The position numbers and the translations under genes were made by a program. From Eleginops maclovinus (lineage: Eukaryota > Chordata > Actinopteri > Perciformes > Eleginopidae): DNA of 64,000 bases. The first letter of the stretch is position 1. Each line of letters opens with the position of its first letter. Positions 43,460 to 49,834 of the stretch are shown here, in pieces. The notes under the pieces are model-generated. The model searched no databases. It was not told the origin of the DNA and worked only from the letters and a program-made list of their open reading frames with translations. Location: the NCBI RefSeq assembly GCF_036324505.1, contig NC_086355.1:23920018-23984017 (forward strand). Reading direction: 5' to 3'.

Positions 43460-46337
43460 TGCATGTAGAGCCAGCCCACCAACAGGAAGGGCCACAGTGC
43501 CGTGGTACTGGGCTCCTCCATGCTGCTGTACGGAGGACTCATCGACATGAAGGGATCCTCACAGGACTTCTGGAGTCTGGATTTTGGTGAGTTTTTTTAA
43601 TCCCACAAACCCAAACCCAAGTTGTCAGACACATTTACAGGACAACAGGGATCAAGCCTCATTCATTTTGTAACTGAGCCTCACTTAAAACAGTCGCCAT
43701 ATGTCAAAAATATGATTTGATTTAATTACTACTTTTCCAGGAAAAGGATATGGCTGACACAGCCAAGTTTGAATTAAAGAATAATTCTGTTCAATGCATT
43801 TGTGAGCACTTCAGATCACACACACACGGTAAAATGATGTAAGGAGAGGATGGATTCCAGCAAAAACTGTGTTTATTAACAACAAAATGACAGCCAGCCA
43901 CATTAGGCACAAGCTAAACAGAAAATCGCCCGTTGTGTACGGGAGGTGTCAGAGTAGGTCCTCATCTCAGGACCCAGTCTACTGCAAGACACCAGAACCA
44001 GGTTACCAACATGCTTTTATTTAGTGACTGATTACCTGATTCTGGTCAGCTGTCTGGCCTCCGGCTGAGCCACTCCCATCACTCCAGCAGCTGGCGCACT
44101 AACCACACCCTGCTGCCACAGCATTATATTCCTGATACATTGGAAGATGCACTTATGGTTTCCTCTAATATATAATCCTTGACTAAATATCTTATAATTG
44201 CATAGTTCAGTGAAGAAACTGAAACGTTGAATTTAATTAAATGCATTATGTTAACAAAGTTCACATTCACTGTTGTAGGTTAGTTGTACCAATTTAAACT
44301 TCATATTATTTCTTCCAACTAACTTAATACAGTTATGTGAATTCTGTTGACATAATACAAAGTAGTGATTGATTAGAAATGTTTATTTTTTCAACAGTTG
44401 AATGAAAGAGGTAAATGTGAGACTTTTAAGTGCCATTTGCAAATGCCTTCAGATATTTAAAGTTTCCCTTGTGAAGATAATCCCCATGTATTACTTAATG
44501 TAGTGTAACATCAGTGGAAGAAGTGCTCATCACCCCACAGTTTCCTGCTCACAGACGTTTAATATTGTGACAGTAACACGTAGGTGTTTACTTTTCTCTC
44601 ATGACAGATTCCATGTCCTGGTCCCTGCTGAGCGGCTCTCAGCAGGCCTCATTGGGCCCCGGCCCCCGACACAGTCACTCAGCCGTGGCCCACCAGGGCT
44701 GCATGTACCTGTTCGGGGGCCTGAAGGGCCTGCGGGAGCAAAGGGACTTCTGGAAGTGGGATTCCTGCAGCCGTATGTGGAGTCCCCTCAGAAACAAGTG
44801 AGCAGTCACATGATCTGTCCTGGGGGGGGGGGGGGGCTGCAAAACAGCACTGATGCAAAACACTTGCTGTGTTTCATGAAATATAGAAAGTCAGTTATAA
44901 AAAAAAATGTAACTTGAGAAACACTATGTAATGTACTTAGAATGTACTCACGGTCCAGGTATATCAAAAATGTACATTTTGAGCCAAAACCTAACTCCCC
45001 CCCGCCACCACCCGGTTATTTTACAGCAGAACTATCACATGTTTCTGACAAAATGCAGGAACAGAATCCTAAATTGTTTGACCGTTTGATCGGAGTTTAC
45101 CATTTTAACTGAGACCACGTTGACTCCTTGCTTCTGATTGGTTGTTTTCCTTTGTGCATTAGTGTCATTTACTCTGAAAACAGAACAGCATTTACAGTCA
45201 TTGAAATGTGTATTTATTTATAGTATTAGTGTCATGTGTTCAGTTTAACTTAAGTACTTCCACGCCATCACTCCCTAAGCTGGGGGGGGGGGGCTAAATA
45301 CTTGAAGATAAACACTCAGACACGCTCAAACAGTGCTCCACTCCTTCCGTTTCATTTGACCATTTATTACAGGAATAACAAAACCACATTGACACGTAAA
45401 AGATAGCACATCATAAATAGAAACAATTAGACCTTAGATTTGGCTCCTACACGCACAAAGGACATCTTTGTACACAAGCTACCTCTTAATATCTGCACGG
45501 CTTTGATTTTTATAACAATGCTTCACATCATTCATTTTATTTGATATAATAATGATTTTTTTAAATAGTTTTTATCTTTTGGTTGTTTTTCTCACAATGT
45601 CTCTTTCTTTAACCGTGTTTATGTAAGCACCCCATACACCAGGGGAATTCCTCCTATGTGCAAACCTGTTTCTGACTCTGATTGTGTTGCTACCTCTGCT
45701 TGTCTACCCCAGGTCCGGCCCCTCCAGACTGTGGGGCCACTCAGCGGTGGCCTACAGGGACAGCATGCTTCTGTTCGGGGGGGGCGAGAGCCAGAACTCT
45801 CCACAGAACTGCCTCTGGAGGTACAACTACAGCAGCCAGTCCTGGGGGCAGGTAGCCACGCTCCCAGGATCCAACCCCCCTCACAAGATTCACCACTGCT
45901 GCACGGGGCTGGGGGCCAGCTACAGGACTGACATCAGCAGCCCCACCTCCAGCTCAGAACTCCAGCCCGGGCTTCTGGATGGGAAACTGAGGCCCTTCAA
46001 GAACAAGTGCTTCCCTGCACAGCTCAGCTTCCTGGGGTCGGAGGGGGACATAGAGCTGGAGACGTTCAGGTGCAGAACACAATGCTCCAAACAGGACTAC
46101 ATCAGAGAGAGCTTCATGGTCACAGAGCCCCCGCTGATCCAGAACTGTCTGACCTTTGAGAACAAGGCTGTGAGGAAACAGTGGAGCCGCAACGAGGAGG
46201 AGGAGGAGGAAGAGGAGGATGAGGAGGAGGATGATGTAGCTCAGCATCTGCCTGACTTGCTGCTGCTGTTGGGGGGGAGACCCTGCTCCAGGGACAGTCC
46301 TATCTCCATATGGCAAATGACTCTTACAGACTCATAA
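19035..46337 (+). CDS. Kelch-repeat protein, seven coding exons (assembled by splice phase)
   Basis: Coding exons 19035-19203, 24733-24815, 34100-34178, 35927-35973, 43469-43586, 44608-44797 and 45713-46337 join in phase to 1311 nt (436 aa plus stop), all with GT-AG junctions. Five kelch repeats are visible from their glycine doublets: YILGG at 38-42, YVFGG at 88-92, LLYGG at about 145-149, YLFGG at 199-203 and LLFGG at about 248-252. Most are followed by the usual aromatic/W position (FWSY, LWVFD, FWSLD, FWKWD, LWRY). Kelch repeats fold into a beta-propeller that usually binds protein partners. No BTB, BACK or F-box domain is present. The C-terminal 150 residues are unlike kelch and include a 14-residue acidic run (about 390-403). 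I do not recognise the orthologue, so no symbol is given. The introns are packed with LTR retrotransposons. The first exon's 5' end is not defined. Confidence 0.8.
19397..19755 (+). repeat. 5' LTR of BEL/Pao element 1
   Basis: TG...CA-bounded. It contains 'tttaaataaatacta' near 19650, a possible polyadenylation or TATA-like segment. Sequence matches the 3' LTR throughout on reading. Confidence 0.9.
19759..19776 (+). other. Primer-binding site of BEL/Pao element 1
   Basis: 'tggtgccgaaacccggga' is complementary to the 3' end (including CCA) of eukaryotic tRNA-Phe, as I know that tRNA. It sits three bases after the LTR. The same 18-mer is used by the second BEL element. Confidence 0.75.
19839..24095 (+). 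CDS. BEL/Pao Gag-Pol polyprotein, integrase core missing
   Basis: The 1418-codon ORF begins at the ATG at 19839; the open frame extends 12 nt upstream to a TTG. In order it has: a Gag-like region with [16 protein letters not shown] (about 130-150); zinc knuckles ([14 protein letters not shown] and following CxxC sets); an aspartic protease with [10 protein letters not shown]; a reverse transcriptase with the YMDD box ([11 protein letters not shown]); RNase H; and the short C-terminal domain common to BEL elements ([18 protein letters not shown]...). Compared with the 1759-codon relative at 37549-42828, about 337 codons are missing between RIRDLK and KSAHKCETP, near nucleotides 23865-23876. 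The gap covers the integrase zinc finger and the DDE core. The frame is preserved across it. The product could supply Gag, protease and reverse transcriptase but not integration. Confidence 0.9.
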   Translation: MAERFERMKKKRKTVCTSTTKLLNRLEEEVINEVPDCDKLREMLSVLSTKEDILMDLNKGIEDETSTDDLETEIASTQEYQDRITTLKARATRLIQPARDNVSVRVSNASSNSVRPVSRQTVKLPKLVIEKYSGEISQWQEFWSQYETAIHENDALCKREKFTYLRSYLTGAAARAVAGLTLNDSNYDAAVELLRNRFGRKDIVISAHMSKLLSLTPVKRSSDVAALRHLYDECEIQIRSLESMGVHSDTYGCLLCPVLLQLLPEDIALVYTRKSDPNDEWKVPELIQFLQKEVQSRERALQLTRPGNTQRDIPPSNKPFSRPAPPYENRPKKWNVPSATALHTASNAPQICIYCDSANHKPEHCTENSVSTRKEKLRKLGRCYVCLGPKHIAKFCKVKGVSCPLCGRRHHQSVCEQGEAKADVDSGSTEAVVSSVSSTAKQKANSQNTVLLQTVKAWTEGPAGRKIVRCLLDGGSQRSFIHEGVVKALRLPVVRQETLHLHTFGSTAHVKAQRNIVKVSLENVWNTQQRIEIEAVETPQVCSAVIKVPSEPIQEELRRKGLQLADFPLDGPDDPELSMLIGADYYWKVVSGKVQRITESLVAVESSFGWALQGPVSTSSVTDATCMHISLEEDTQISKQLHAFWEVESLGIVNEKAQSAVETDALQNFEQTVTHKDDRYQVELPWRPDKPTLPDNFRVAKGRFEGLKRRLKMDATLYSRYNDVIQDYLQQGICEDVPEDVSAAEQPEAVRYYMPHHAVLREDKVTTKPRIVFDASSHEEGCPSLNDCLLTGPNLNPNLLDVLIKFRLHEIAFTADITKAFLQIALAEKDKDAVRFLWLHGPLTKDAEGELRIMRMSRVVFGVSPSPFLLAATIRNHIKQYDSEQPRAVEALRESLYMDDLIYSSSNVNEALSVSSTAKEILSHAGMNLCKWVTNSPHLRAKWAESGVEHATETDTCGNVLKVLGLVWRSEKDEFVFDLKGLLNILKGKENTKRSVLQTSARIFDPIGFLTPFTIRVKCLFQELWERGISWDEQLPTDLAEKWNQWCAELPKLHLLAIPRWYHIDIQPNSQTLKLHVFCDASEKAYGAVAYLQGPNKEGEIVTSFVASKAKVAPLKKLTLPRLELMGALIGARLGNNLLKPLNMEKNQLSMRTDSMIVFHWIRSAAQKWKPFVSNRVTEIQGLTNPEQWSHCQGKTNPADLPTRGQSVENLIQSRLWWSGPPSLSPTDEAENIDEDRVADEVSTELRSKFQTAVQLASTEQVEPLLDLHKYSRLKTVLRITAWVKRFIANARSSLKTQGELTSEELTAAEVYWVKMTQEQSFSQEICQLTSGQDIKRDSKIRDLKSAHKCETPTPTVLKVGDVILIGEDNAPRQTWKIGRITELFPGRDGLIRSCTVRTSTGSVLRRPVQLIYPLEIN
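24137..24495 (+). repeat. 3' LTR of BEL/Pao element 1
   Basis: Reads identical to the 5' LTR over 359 bp. Followed by target duplication atatg. Confidence 0.9.
24733..24815 (+). CDS. Kelch gene coding exon 2
   Basis: The acceptor ACATTTCAG|TT joins phase 1 from exon 1 and gives [10 protein letters not shown]...EEHSMVAHE, the W and H positions expected at the start of the second kelch repeat. The donor is GAG|GTACAA, phase 0. It is 83 nt and has not been disrupted by the flanking insertions. Confidence 0.78.
24886..24990 (+). repeat. Interspersed repeat family E, partial copy
   Basis: 'catacagctccggaaaacat' and 'gaagagaccactccaa' match, in inverse orientation, the segment at 30985-31115. This is a common fish repeat end. 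Confidence 0.5.
25231..25690 (-). repeat. 3' LTR of gypsy element
   Basis: TG...CA-bounded on both strands. A tandem octamer array (aacaaggt, one unit more than the other LTR) lies near 25451-25475. A TATA-like 'tcataaa' on the minus strand lies at 25553-25559. Confidence 0.88.
25702..29106 (-). CDS. Gypsy Pol: protease, reverse transcriptase, RNase H, integrase, chromodomain
   Basis: An open frame of 1134 codons. Visible blocks in order: aspartic protease [11 protein letters not shown] (about 61-71); reverse transcriptase with [10 protein letters not shown]; RNase H with [15 protein letters not shown]; integrase zinc finger (HPGVGRT...CTVCARAK) and catalytic core beginning [11 protein letters not shown] and including SDRGPQFVS; a C-terminal chromodomain with [20 protein letters not shown] near residue 1085. 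No internal stop is seen. The frame overlaps gag by 76 nt and is at -1 to it, so Pol is probably made by ribosomal frameshifting; its first codons as listed need not be a true start. Confidence 0.92.
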   Translation of the reverse strand: MSVLCAARASHLHLSVTTKRQGSAVRLGALLSHAPSVPVPHYARSPLDATLLSLGHPFPVSALVDSGADENFIDAGFASQVGIQLEQLPSPLNANALDGRHLALVTHCTKPLELIVSGNHHEMLQFHVIRSPLIPLVLGHPWLKRHNPQFHWSSGKVVSWSTFCHSTCLQSALFPTEGGVPLPQETPDLSLVPPIYHDLGEVFSKCRALTLPPHRPYDCAIDLLPGAPLPSSRLYNLSRPEREAMEKYIKDSLSAGLMRPSSSPVGAGFFFVAKKDKSLRPCIDFRGLNNITVKNKYALPLISSAFEPLQGATVFSKLDLRNAYHLVRIREGDEWKTAFNTPLGHFEYLVMPFGLTNAPAVFQNLVNDVLRDFLNRSVFVYLDDILIFSRNQEEHFQHVRQVLQRLLENKLYVKAEKCEFSVTSVSFLGFIIESGQVRTCPEKVSAVTDWPVPDSRKKLQQFLGFANFYRRFIRDYSRVAAPLTRLTSPARPFAWTPEAETAFSGLKRLFSSAPILIQPDPSRQFIVEVDASDTGVGAVLSQRSASDEKIHPCAFFSRRLVPAERNYDVGNRELLAVKLALEEWRHWLEGAEQPFVVWTDHKNLSYIQTAKRLNSRQARWSLFFGRFNFSLTYRPGSRNVKPDALSRQFNTMNTPASPDTILSPSCLKVAAVTWEIESLIRKAQVTEPDPGNGPPNRFFVPSSVRSQVLVWGHTSRFACHPGVGRTLSLLKRHFWWPAMDADTRAFVLACTVCARAKSSHQPPAGLLRPLPVPGRPWSHIGLDFVTGLPPSKGHTVILTVVDRFSKAVHFIALPKLPTATETAQLLVQHVVRLHGIPADLVSDRGPQFVSQVWKAFCRALGASVSLSSGYQPQTNGQAERANQDLGTALRCVAARNPSAWSDHLSWIEYAHNSMSCAATGMSPFECSLGYQPPLFPAQEDYISVPSVQHHLRRCRRTWRDARTALLRSAEQNRRIADRHRAPAPAYRVGQQVWLSSRDLPLRTGSKKLTPRFVGPFPIISVINPSAVTLKLPPAMHVHPTFHVSRLKPVSTSPLSPPDVPPPPPRLTDNHPDYTVRQLLDIRRRGRGYQYLVDWEGYGPEERSWVSRGLILDPSLIRDFHRAHPERPRPPGGVH
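29031..30023 (-). CDS. Gypsy Gag with CCHC zinc knuckle
   Basis: A 330-codon frame starting ATG 17 nt inside the 5' LTR. The N-terminal part is predicted coiled/helical, the middle matches the retrotransposon Gag fold (for example [19 protein letters not shown], about 120-140), and one CCHC knuckle ([14 protein letters not shown]) is near the end. The very short leader means the primer-binding region abuts the start codon. Confidence 0.9.
   Translation of the reverse strand: MDPADMDSIRGALAAQGTQVAEHSQALREAMEAVKNLATRVTQMGAQLDLLAPLTTAPPPSASPPPAPTLPTHLPRAREPLIPAPERYAGDMGMCRAFLIQCSLVFSQQPLTYPTEKAKIAYIMGSLKGNALEWASALWDSDSPVNDNFELFVAEMRKVFDHPVEGGDAAKRLISLRQSSRSVAEFSVEFRTHAARSGWNDRSLCGLFLSALSESIKDELATREESNTLDELISLSIRLDNRLRERRRERTGSSVPPALAASYSPHFPRAALSAPVTHAVTEEEPMQLGRTRLTQAERLHRIKTGVCLYCALPGHLISTCPSRPKDRARQ
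30028..30037 (-). other. Putative self-priming primer-binding site of gypsy element
   Basis: Read on the minus strand, 'acgatctggc' next to the 5' LTR is the exact complement of 'gccagatcgt' inside the LTR (25520-25529 and 30321-30330). That LTR segment lies about 25-30 nt after a TATA-like box, where the RNA would start. Tf1/sushi-type elements are known or proposed to prime from their own RNA 5' end. I saw no match to a tRNA 3' end. Confidence 0.5.
30040..30491 (-). repeat. 5' LTR of gypsy element
   Basis: As the other LTR but with one fewer aacaaggt unit. The TATA-like box and start region are in the same relative place. Confidence 0.88.
30985..31115 (-). repeat. Interspersed repeat family E copy
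   Basis: On the minus strand 'catacagctccgggaaaaat' and 'taagagaccactccagcatt', followed by 'tataggtatgtctttgagtt', a typical fish repeat. It directly precedes the palindrome at 31116. Confidence 0.55.
31459..32800 (-). pseudogene. hAT transposase fragment (TTF/ZMYM1-like N-terminal part)
   Basis: The terminus CAGGGGCGGCGCCAGAG at 31459 is a typical hAT end. On the minus strand, 31746-32186 encodes an acidic leader followed by [24 protein letters not shown] and [12 protein letters not shown], the zinc-binding N-terminal block of ZMYM1/TTF-type hAT proteins. The catalytic part is absent, because the frame stops within about 290 bp of the terminus. The opposite end is not clear; 'ggttgggctatagcccaacg' near 32778 may belong to it. 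No 8-bp duplication was found. Confidence 0.6.
31590..31655. repeat. (GA)n-rich low-complexity tract
   Basis: 'agagag/cagaca' tract inside the hAT remnant. Confidence 0.8.
32801..33733. other. Centre of the palindromic element, unclassified
   Basis: No preserved ORF is recognised. It contains a (GTT)n run near 33351-33370 and a 'gagctagaactggaactggt' segment resembling fish hAT MITE ends. Confidence 0.35.
34100..34178 (+). CDS. Kelch gene coding exon 3
   Basis: Encodes [25 protein letters not shown], the second kelch repeat's signature, following exon 2 in phase 0. The donor is TTG|GTGAGT, phase 1. The acceptor CGCCCTCAG|GG has a poor pyrimidine tract, and a better-looking AG lies exactly 30 nt upstream (34068-34069) but would bring in an in-frame TGA. 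Confidence 0.78.
34512..34620. repeat. (GT)n microsatellite, about 109 bp
   Basis: GT repeats with two GAGT interruptions, in kelch intron 3. Confidence 0.95.
34700..35926. other. Rest of kelch intron 3
   Basis: AT-rich sequence with no exon signals and no repeat I can name. Confidence 0.4.
35927..35973 (+). CDS. Kelch gene coding micro-exon 4 (47 nt)
   Basis: The acceptor TGTTTCAG|CT takes phase 1 and the donor CAG|GTACAC gives phase 0. It encodes [16 protein letters not shown]. The W at the spacing of the kelch repeat, and the fact that only this exon reconciles exon 3 (phase 1 out) with exon 5 (phase 0 in), support it. Confidence 0.75.
36080..36625 (-). pseudogene. L1/Tx1-like LINE fragment, end of ORF2
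   Basis: On the minus strand the frame contains [18 protein letters not shown] and [17 protein letters not shown], the C-terminal block of L1-type ORF2 proteins. It is degraded upstream and runs into an AT-rich 3' tail near 36080. Confidence 0.6.
36630..36835. repeat. Teleost interspersed repeat
   Basis: Begins 'aaaggtcccctattatgcaa', a phrase common in fish repeats. No clear ends. Confidence 0.45.
36860..37025 (-). repeat. tRNA-derived SINE, minus orientation
   Basis: On the minus strand 'acagggtggctcagaaggct' forms the tRNA-like head, followed by 'ccccagcccctgcagttaac', 'cgggcaagatacctaactcc' and 'aattgctcctgatggccgac'. Confidence 0.65.
37113..37525 (-). repeat. 3' LTR of BEL/Pao element 2
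   Basis: Identical on reading to the 5' LTR. Bounded by TG...CA on both strands. Confidence 0.9.
37549..42828 (-). CDS. BEL/Pao Gag-Pol polyprotein, intact
   Basis: A 1759-codon frame from ATG to stop. In order: Gag-like domain ([20 protein letters not shown], about 128-147); zinc knuckles ([14 protein letters not shown] and two further CxxC/CxxxH sets, about 360-420); aspartic protease with [12 protein letters not shown]; reverse transcriptase with LYVDDFIS; RNase H; integrase zinc finger (H..H..CVLCRKF) and DDE core ([37 protein letters not shown]); C-terminal domain [18 protein letters not shown]. All catalytic blocks expected of the family are visible and no stop interrupts them. No envelope gene is present. 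Confidence 0.93.
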   Translation of the reverse strand: MADDPAEERPLVAEQGERARRKRRTIRSSTTRVINQIDVELRKEDQQRDLNRVREMLAVLSTKEDTLRELDNIVEEHTSLEDVEAEIELAEDYRDRLIEVKTRAHRVISETVSNPPPTRQSDASTANRQTVRLPKLQIDKFNGDVSLWQEFWSQYETAIHNNSALCKKEKFTYLKTYLTGTAAKSVAGLTLTDSNYDAAIELLQKRFGRKDLIVNAHMSKLLNLTPVKRSSDVTALRQLYDECEVQTRSLQSLGVVSDTYGGMLCPILLQMMPDDMALEYSRQRGDNDEWKVDNVLKFLQTEVQTRERTVQMMKSFNQRESQFTNKFSSKSHSASDMKIKKPNMTSAAALHITEQKVNNCLFCDSAEHKSEKCPDHDVPARKEKLKRLGRCFVCLGSKHIAKFCKTKGVSCATCGGRHHAAVCEKNLAPPPDVSTNTDTLVSSVIPKAENTVLLQTTKAWAVGPTSRKMVRCLLDGGSQGSFVHENVVKELQLPVTRQGTLTLHTFGSSAPTTVSRNIVKLSLENVWDKQKRIEIEAVVTPQVCTALMRVPGEHIQKEMKRRGLQLADCDGDYKPELSVLIGSDYYWQIVSGRVERLTKSLVALESTFGWAVQGPMAVSSMTESTCMNILLSNDAQMDKQLHAFWELESLGITSEKPESPEDAEALQRFEETSILKDGRYQVELPWRQDHPPLKDNYRIAKKRLESLKRKLSKDVTLYSRYNEVVEDYLKQGMAEDVPKERASPQDTQTYYLPHHAVLREDKATTKLRVVFDASSHEDGSPSLNDCLLTGPNLNPDLMSVLIKFRLHEVAYMADIKKAFLQISLTERDRDAVRFLWFTGPPTLDKDMKLRMLRMTRVVFGASSSPFLLAATIRKHLRQYESEHPKVVGIISSSLYVDDFISSSSEVTEAYTVTKTAKNIMSEAGMELCKWMTSSAELKEKWQESSMDCVAQPEPHGSILKVLGLVWRPATDDFVFDLRGLLDILKDRENTKRSVLQSSARIFDPLGFLTPFTIRIKIMFQEMWERGLQWDEELPPDMTKKWQQWCSELPQLHEVSIPRWYKTHMPQQNNQELKLHVFCDSSERAYSAVAYIEGKTREGEVTISLVASKSRVAPLKRMTLPRLELMGAVIAARLGDTLMKALQLDKTQLRLWTDSMIVLHWICGSAHRWKQFVANRVTEIQTLTDPQSWSHCKGKLNPADLPTRGLNVQDLKQSTLWWKGPYVLMTADHSQSTQEDVQEEEVGSELRSKYQITVQAVQQEPDFLSPVLCLEKYSKLKRVFRVTAWIKRFITNARSRSKVSGELTAEELNEAEKYWTKVTQRESFCSEMDLLIAGKCPNTDSRIRELKPFLDEDALLSVGGRLQHSDLSYREKHPWILPSKHKYTEMVVQNQHEQICHAGVQDTLVQTREKYWILKARQIVRKVVSGCVLCRKFKARPGQQTTAPLPRDRITESPPFEVTGVDFAGPLYVKIQSSMTKAYIALFTCAVTRAIHLELVSDMSTEHFLLALKRFISRRGLCKVIYSDNAKTFKRADQDLKELWQRIKDPQLREFFSEKGITWRFIAERAAWWGGFWERLVRSVKIILRKVLGKAKLNFEEMCTMLTEAEAVINSRPLTYVSNDVDEPEPLTPAHFLVGQRLTCLPPKSFPAEINRPTANKEEMTKRWRYRQRLVTNFWNRWQKEYLLDLKSARRYDTPQPSSLKVGDVALIGEDNAPRQSWKLGKIEELFPGRDGLVRSCAVRTSTGTVLRRPIQLLYPLEIV
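42840..42857 (-). other. Primer-binding site of BEL/Pao element 2
   Basis: Complement of 'tcccgggtttcggcacca', the same 18-mer as in element 1, fitting the 3' end of tRNA-Phe. It sits three bases from the 5' LTR. Confidence 0.75.
42861..43273 (-). repeat. 5' LTR of BEL/Pao element 2
   Basis: 413 bp, matching the partner LTR throughout on reading. Confidence 0.9.
43418..43458. repeat. (GT)n tract at the acceptor of kelch exon 5
   Basis: About 20 GT units end 10 bases before the exon and replace the usual pyrimidine tract. Such UG repeats near an acceptor are known to bind TDP-43/CELF proteins in other genes. Confidence 0.9.
43469..43586 (+). CDS. Kelch gene coding exon 5
   Basis: Encodes [20 protein letters not shown], then [17 protein letters not shown], the third kelch repeat. 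The frame is closed upstream by TAG (43466-43468), which fixes the acceptor at GCATGTAG|AGCC. The donor is TTTG|GTGAGT, phase 1. Confidence 0.82.
43838..44120 (-). repeat. Possible solo LTR
   Basis: On the minus strand the segment starts TGTGGCAGCAGGGTG and ends CTCTCCTTACA, with 'ctaaataaaagcatg' and 'gttaataaacacag' as possible polyadenylation signals. TG...CA bounds and composition fit a gypsy-type LTR. The flanking pentamers (aatga, gcatt) do not match, so the call is tentative. Confidence 0.35.
44215..44365. repeat. Palindromic MITE family C copy
   Basis: 'gaaactgaaacgttgaattt' at the left and 'acagttatgtgaattctgtt' at the right, in kelch intron 5. Partial. Confidence 0.6.
44608..44797 (+). 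CDS. Kelch gene coding exon 6
   Basis: The acceptor ATGACAG|AT joins phase 1 to give [11 protein letters not shown], then [18 protein letters not shown] and [10 protein letters not shown], the fourth kelch repeat. The donor is ACAA|GTGAGC, phase 2. Confidence 0.85.
45713..46337 (+). CDS. Kelch gene terminal coding exon 7
   Basis: The acceptor TACCCCAG|G completes a lysine codon, then [29 protein letters not shown] and CLWRYNY form the fifth repeat. The following 140 residues have several cysteines, no kelch motif, an acidic run encoded by GAG/GAT repeats, and a leucine-rich end. Stop TAA. Confidence 0.85.
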
Positions 46338-48050
46338 CATACAAATCAGTCTGCAACTACCCAGTGTTATATCAGCATTTTATATTTGTTACATTTCATT
46401 CTTTTAATATCTGTTTTTATATTATTGTTAGTTTTAATCTTTTGCTTGTATGAATTTCCTTTATGCAGTAATCAAATTAAATATGGAAACATTTTAAGAA
46501 AAGTGTCACATTGTTGCAGTTCATTAGCACTCACATTATGAATGAGTGTTATCTTTATTACCTGTACTGCTTTGCTTTTAATGGGTACTAAAAGTATGAG
46601 ACATATTTTATCCCCACAGGATATTTTTTAGAAACTGCAAAGCTGATAATAATGTAATGGAAACGGCAGAACACACGGTGGCGCCAGAGCTCCACTGAGA
46701 GCTCTCTCCTTTGGAACCGAAGGAATAACCTCAGTTGTACTCACGTTACATTATTTAACACAATTCAAGTTAAATAAATGTTAAGGCTGGTAATCATATA
46801 GATTTGCTTTTGCTTTGACTCTGTCCTACAAACACTCTTCTGCAGCCACACAATCTACAACTTAAAATACTCCTGAGTCAGAATATCTACAGATCAACGG
46901 GGATAACCAACCTAATAAGTCTTTAATAAATCTTACAGTGTAATTCTTTCACCTTAACAACAGTAACAGTGCATTCTGAAGGTAAGAACAAATGTGCGAA
47001 AAGCTTCCTATAAATAACTTGTAATAAGTGTTTCCAAAATAATTTTTTTCAGACATTTTAGAATGTACTTAAAACAAAGGGAACAATTGGAGTTATTTAT
47101 ATGTTATTATGCTATGATTTTACTAGTCTGGCCCAATTGAGATCAAATTTGCTGTATGTGGCCCCTCAACTAAAATGTGGTGGAGACACTTGGATTATAC
47201 TGTAGGTAACATATCACTGATTTTTTCAAATTTTAACGATTTGTTTGCCTAAAATCTGAATAACAGTGTTTTCAAATCTCCACATTCATTGTTAATATAT
47301 TCCACACCTGTCCCGCTACATTTCAGAAACTTTTTGTTCAACAAATAATAATTTTACACAGAAAAAAATTGTCTGCTTTCACAATTCTGAGTTTGATCAT
47401 CAGGACTGCAAACATTCGGTCAAGTGTCCACCTTTAAACTCACTTATTTCTTCACTGATACAGCTTTGTGTGGTTTTACAGGGATAAATGAACAATTCGA
47501 ATGCTAAATAAATAGAGTTATTTTTTTAACATGGTGTGTTGTTGCTGTGGGTTCAACTCAAGGTTCTCTTGACACAGTTTGGGTTTTGCAAAAGGTCATC
47601 TTGTGTCAAGTCCAAGTGCAAAGGGAAAACTCTGCATGGTCTGCAGCCCTTTAGGCTCAGCGTGCTGTTTCCATGGCATCTATGTACGGACGTTCCTTGT
47701 GTGTAAGTTAGCAAGAGACTCTTAAAAAGTCTTATGTTTGCCAAATATGATTTCATTTCATTATTATTTTCAGTTATTATTTGGACATATTTCTCCCCCT
47801 TTCATTCTTAAAGCAGCATAAATCTGGAGAGTTTTTTACCTTTGTGTTGTGCTTCTTCGGCTGTTTAATTAACAGATAAACAATATCATAAACAGTCTCG
47901 GGTGAAAGACTCGAGTCTTTGTCAGTAATGATCAGGAATCCCCCCTGTCTGGAGACATATTGGTGGGGGGTTGTACAAGATGCACCACATGACTGAGATA
48001 CGTAAAATAGAAAATGATAGTAAACCGAGTGTTTTAAAATCAATCTGGAC
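46338..48050. other. Kelch 3' UTR and intergenic DNA
   Basis: AT-rich. A possible polyadenylation signal AATAAA is at 46773-46778. No further gene or named repeat is recognised. Confidence 0.4.
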
Positions 48051-48059
48051 TTTTTCTAT

Positions 48060-48180
48060 TATTTGGTGCAGGGTGTTCCAGCTGTCAATCATCTGTGTGC
48101 AGCTCCTCCTCTGCACCTTGTGTCCCACCCCCAGTTTGTCTCCATCAACCAGTTTAAAGATAAAATGTTACCTTATTGGG
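48060..48180. repeat. Repeated block, copy 1 (partner at 49143-49240)
   Basis: 'cagctgtcaatcatctgtgt' and 'ccagtttaaagataaaatgt' recur in the same order about 1.08 kb downstream. The copies flank the L1-like fragment at 48320-49010. Confidence 0.7.
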
Positions 48181-48319
48181 TTTTTTTTATTCAGGCGGAT
48201 GAATAAAATCCATCTGAATAATATGTTTTTTTTCTATTTGCAATTAAATACTATTTAGTGAAAAATTAGGAAAATGGAAAAAAATACAAATTGAAATGAA
48301 CTTAGGTTAATGCATACAA

Positions 48320-49010
48320 CATTAATACTCATTCGTACATTCATCGTCAGACCTTACCACCTGCTCATTACAATGTTTGGTGTTCTATAATCGACCCATG
48401 TTCCCTTCTTTCATCAAAGATAGGAACTTGGTTTCTGATTCTCATGGTTCATTTCTCCAATCCTTAAATATCTTTTACTAGATTTTCCCATAGTGAGTTA
48501 ATTATCTTTAAATACATTCCTTGTAATTTGTTTAATAATTTCTATTCTTATCACTAAAAATAAGTAGGAACCTTTTTTTATTTTATTCCCTCTGGTGTTT
48601 TCCCAAGCAGTGGGTCCATGTTTAGAGAAATGCCGAAAATATTTGACATTTCTCTTCTAACTGTTTCCCAGAAGCCACACAAAACATAACAAGACCAAAA
48701 TAAATTATATGAGCATGGTTGGCCTTCTCCATGTTGAAGTGACTTTTTGTTTATTCTGACTTTGAATCTGGCATGTCTTGAAATATTAAATAAATTCTTC
48801 CGTGTGTATTCTTTCCAGTAGATGAGTAGATTGTGTGATGTGTTATTTGTTTCCATCCCAGAGTCATACATTTTATCCTTATATCTAATCAATGTCAGAA
48901 AGATAACTTCACACTTGGAAGAATCTAAATAAATGGGATTTGGGTTAACCCTATTGTGAAGACAGCTGTTCAAAGGATTTAATTTCTTTATCACCAAACA
49001 TCTGTCCAAT
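48320..49010 (-). pseudogene. L1/Tx1-like LINE ORF2 fragment
   Basis: On the minus strand, 48578-49009 has SYNLFWSCYVLCGFWETVRRE, followed by MSNIF, the late ORF2 block of L1-type elements (H/N-x-FWSC...FW..V). The frame stops at both ends. A related, more decayed segment is at 49835-50235. Confidence 0.6.
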
Positions 49011-49142
49011 TTACAACAGCTCTTTGTTAGATTTGTTAGGAGGGAAGTCTGGGTCAGTTCCCAATTCTTTTAAGGCGTTCAGATCTTCATTTAGTTTTGG
49101 ATCCTGGCAGACTTTCCTCCAAGTGTAGCAACAACCCCTCTA

Positions 49143-49240
49143 TTGTCCAACCAGCTGTCAATCATCTGTGTGCAGCATTGTCTCACCCCTCCAGCAGTGT
49201 CTCCATCAAGCAGTTTAAAGATAAAATATTGCCTTATTGT
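49143..49240. repeat. Repeated block, copy 2
   Basis: 'cagctgtcaatcatctgtgt' and 'gcagtttaaagataaaatat', a direct repeat of 48060-48180. Confidence 0.7.
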
Positions 49241-49834
49241 TATTTTTATGAATACGAATCTTTACATGTACTCTTATTTGTGTTCCTATAATGTAGGTGT
49301 GTACTTATATCTTCTCTTATCTTTGATCAGTGTGAACTTTATGAACTGCAGTCACACAGAGCGTCATATTCTGTGTGTAACACTAGCTTCATGAATATTT
49401 CAATACTGCATCAGTGGAACTCTTTACCTTTTTTTGACCCTTCCTCCTTTCACATTGGTGTTGACACCACCTGGAATTACATTATATAATATGAATCATT
49501 TCTGCTCTGGAGAGGCAAAAACATTCAGTATTTAAAAATATAATTCTATTATCCATAGAAAATAATAAGATACTGTGCATGGTTTAAATACCCACTGCTC
49601 TCATGTTACAATAAACTGTGAATTAAGAATATGCATCATTGTATAAACGGCCTTATTCATCTACCTTGTGCATAAAGCAACATGTTGCATTATATACTTT
49701 TTTATTTCTATTTTAAGAAATGATTTGATTCCAGGGCATTCACAACAACATGAAACACATACATTAAATAGCAATCCACAAATCAGATATAAAGGGAAAA
49801 AAGATAGATCATTTACAGGATTCATTTAACAGAT

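Noticed and set aside
45954..46316. 120-codon minus-strand ORF opposite the last kelch exon
   Set aside because: Antisense shadow of the GAG-rich coding exon; leucine-rich only because of the acidic run on the other strand.
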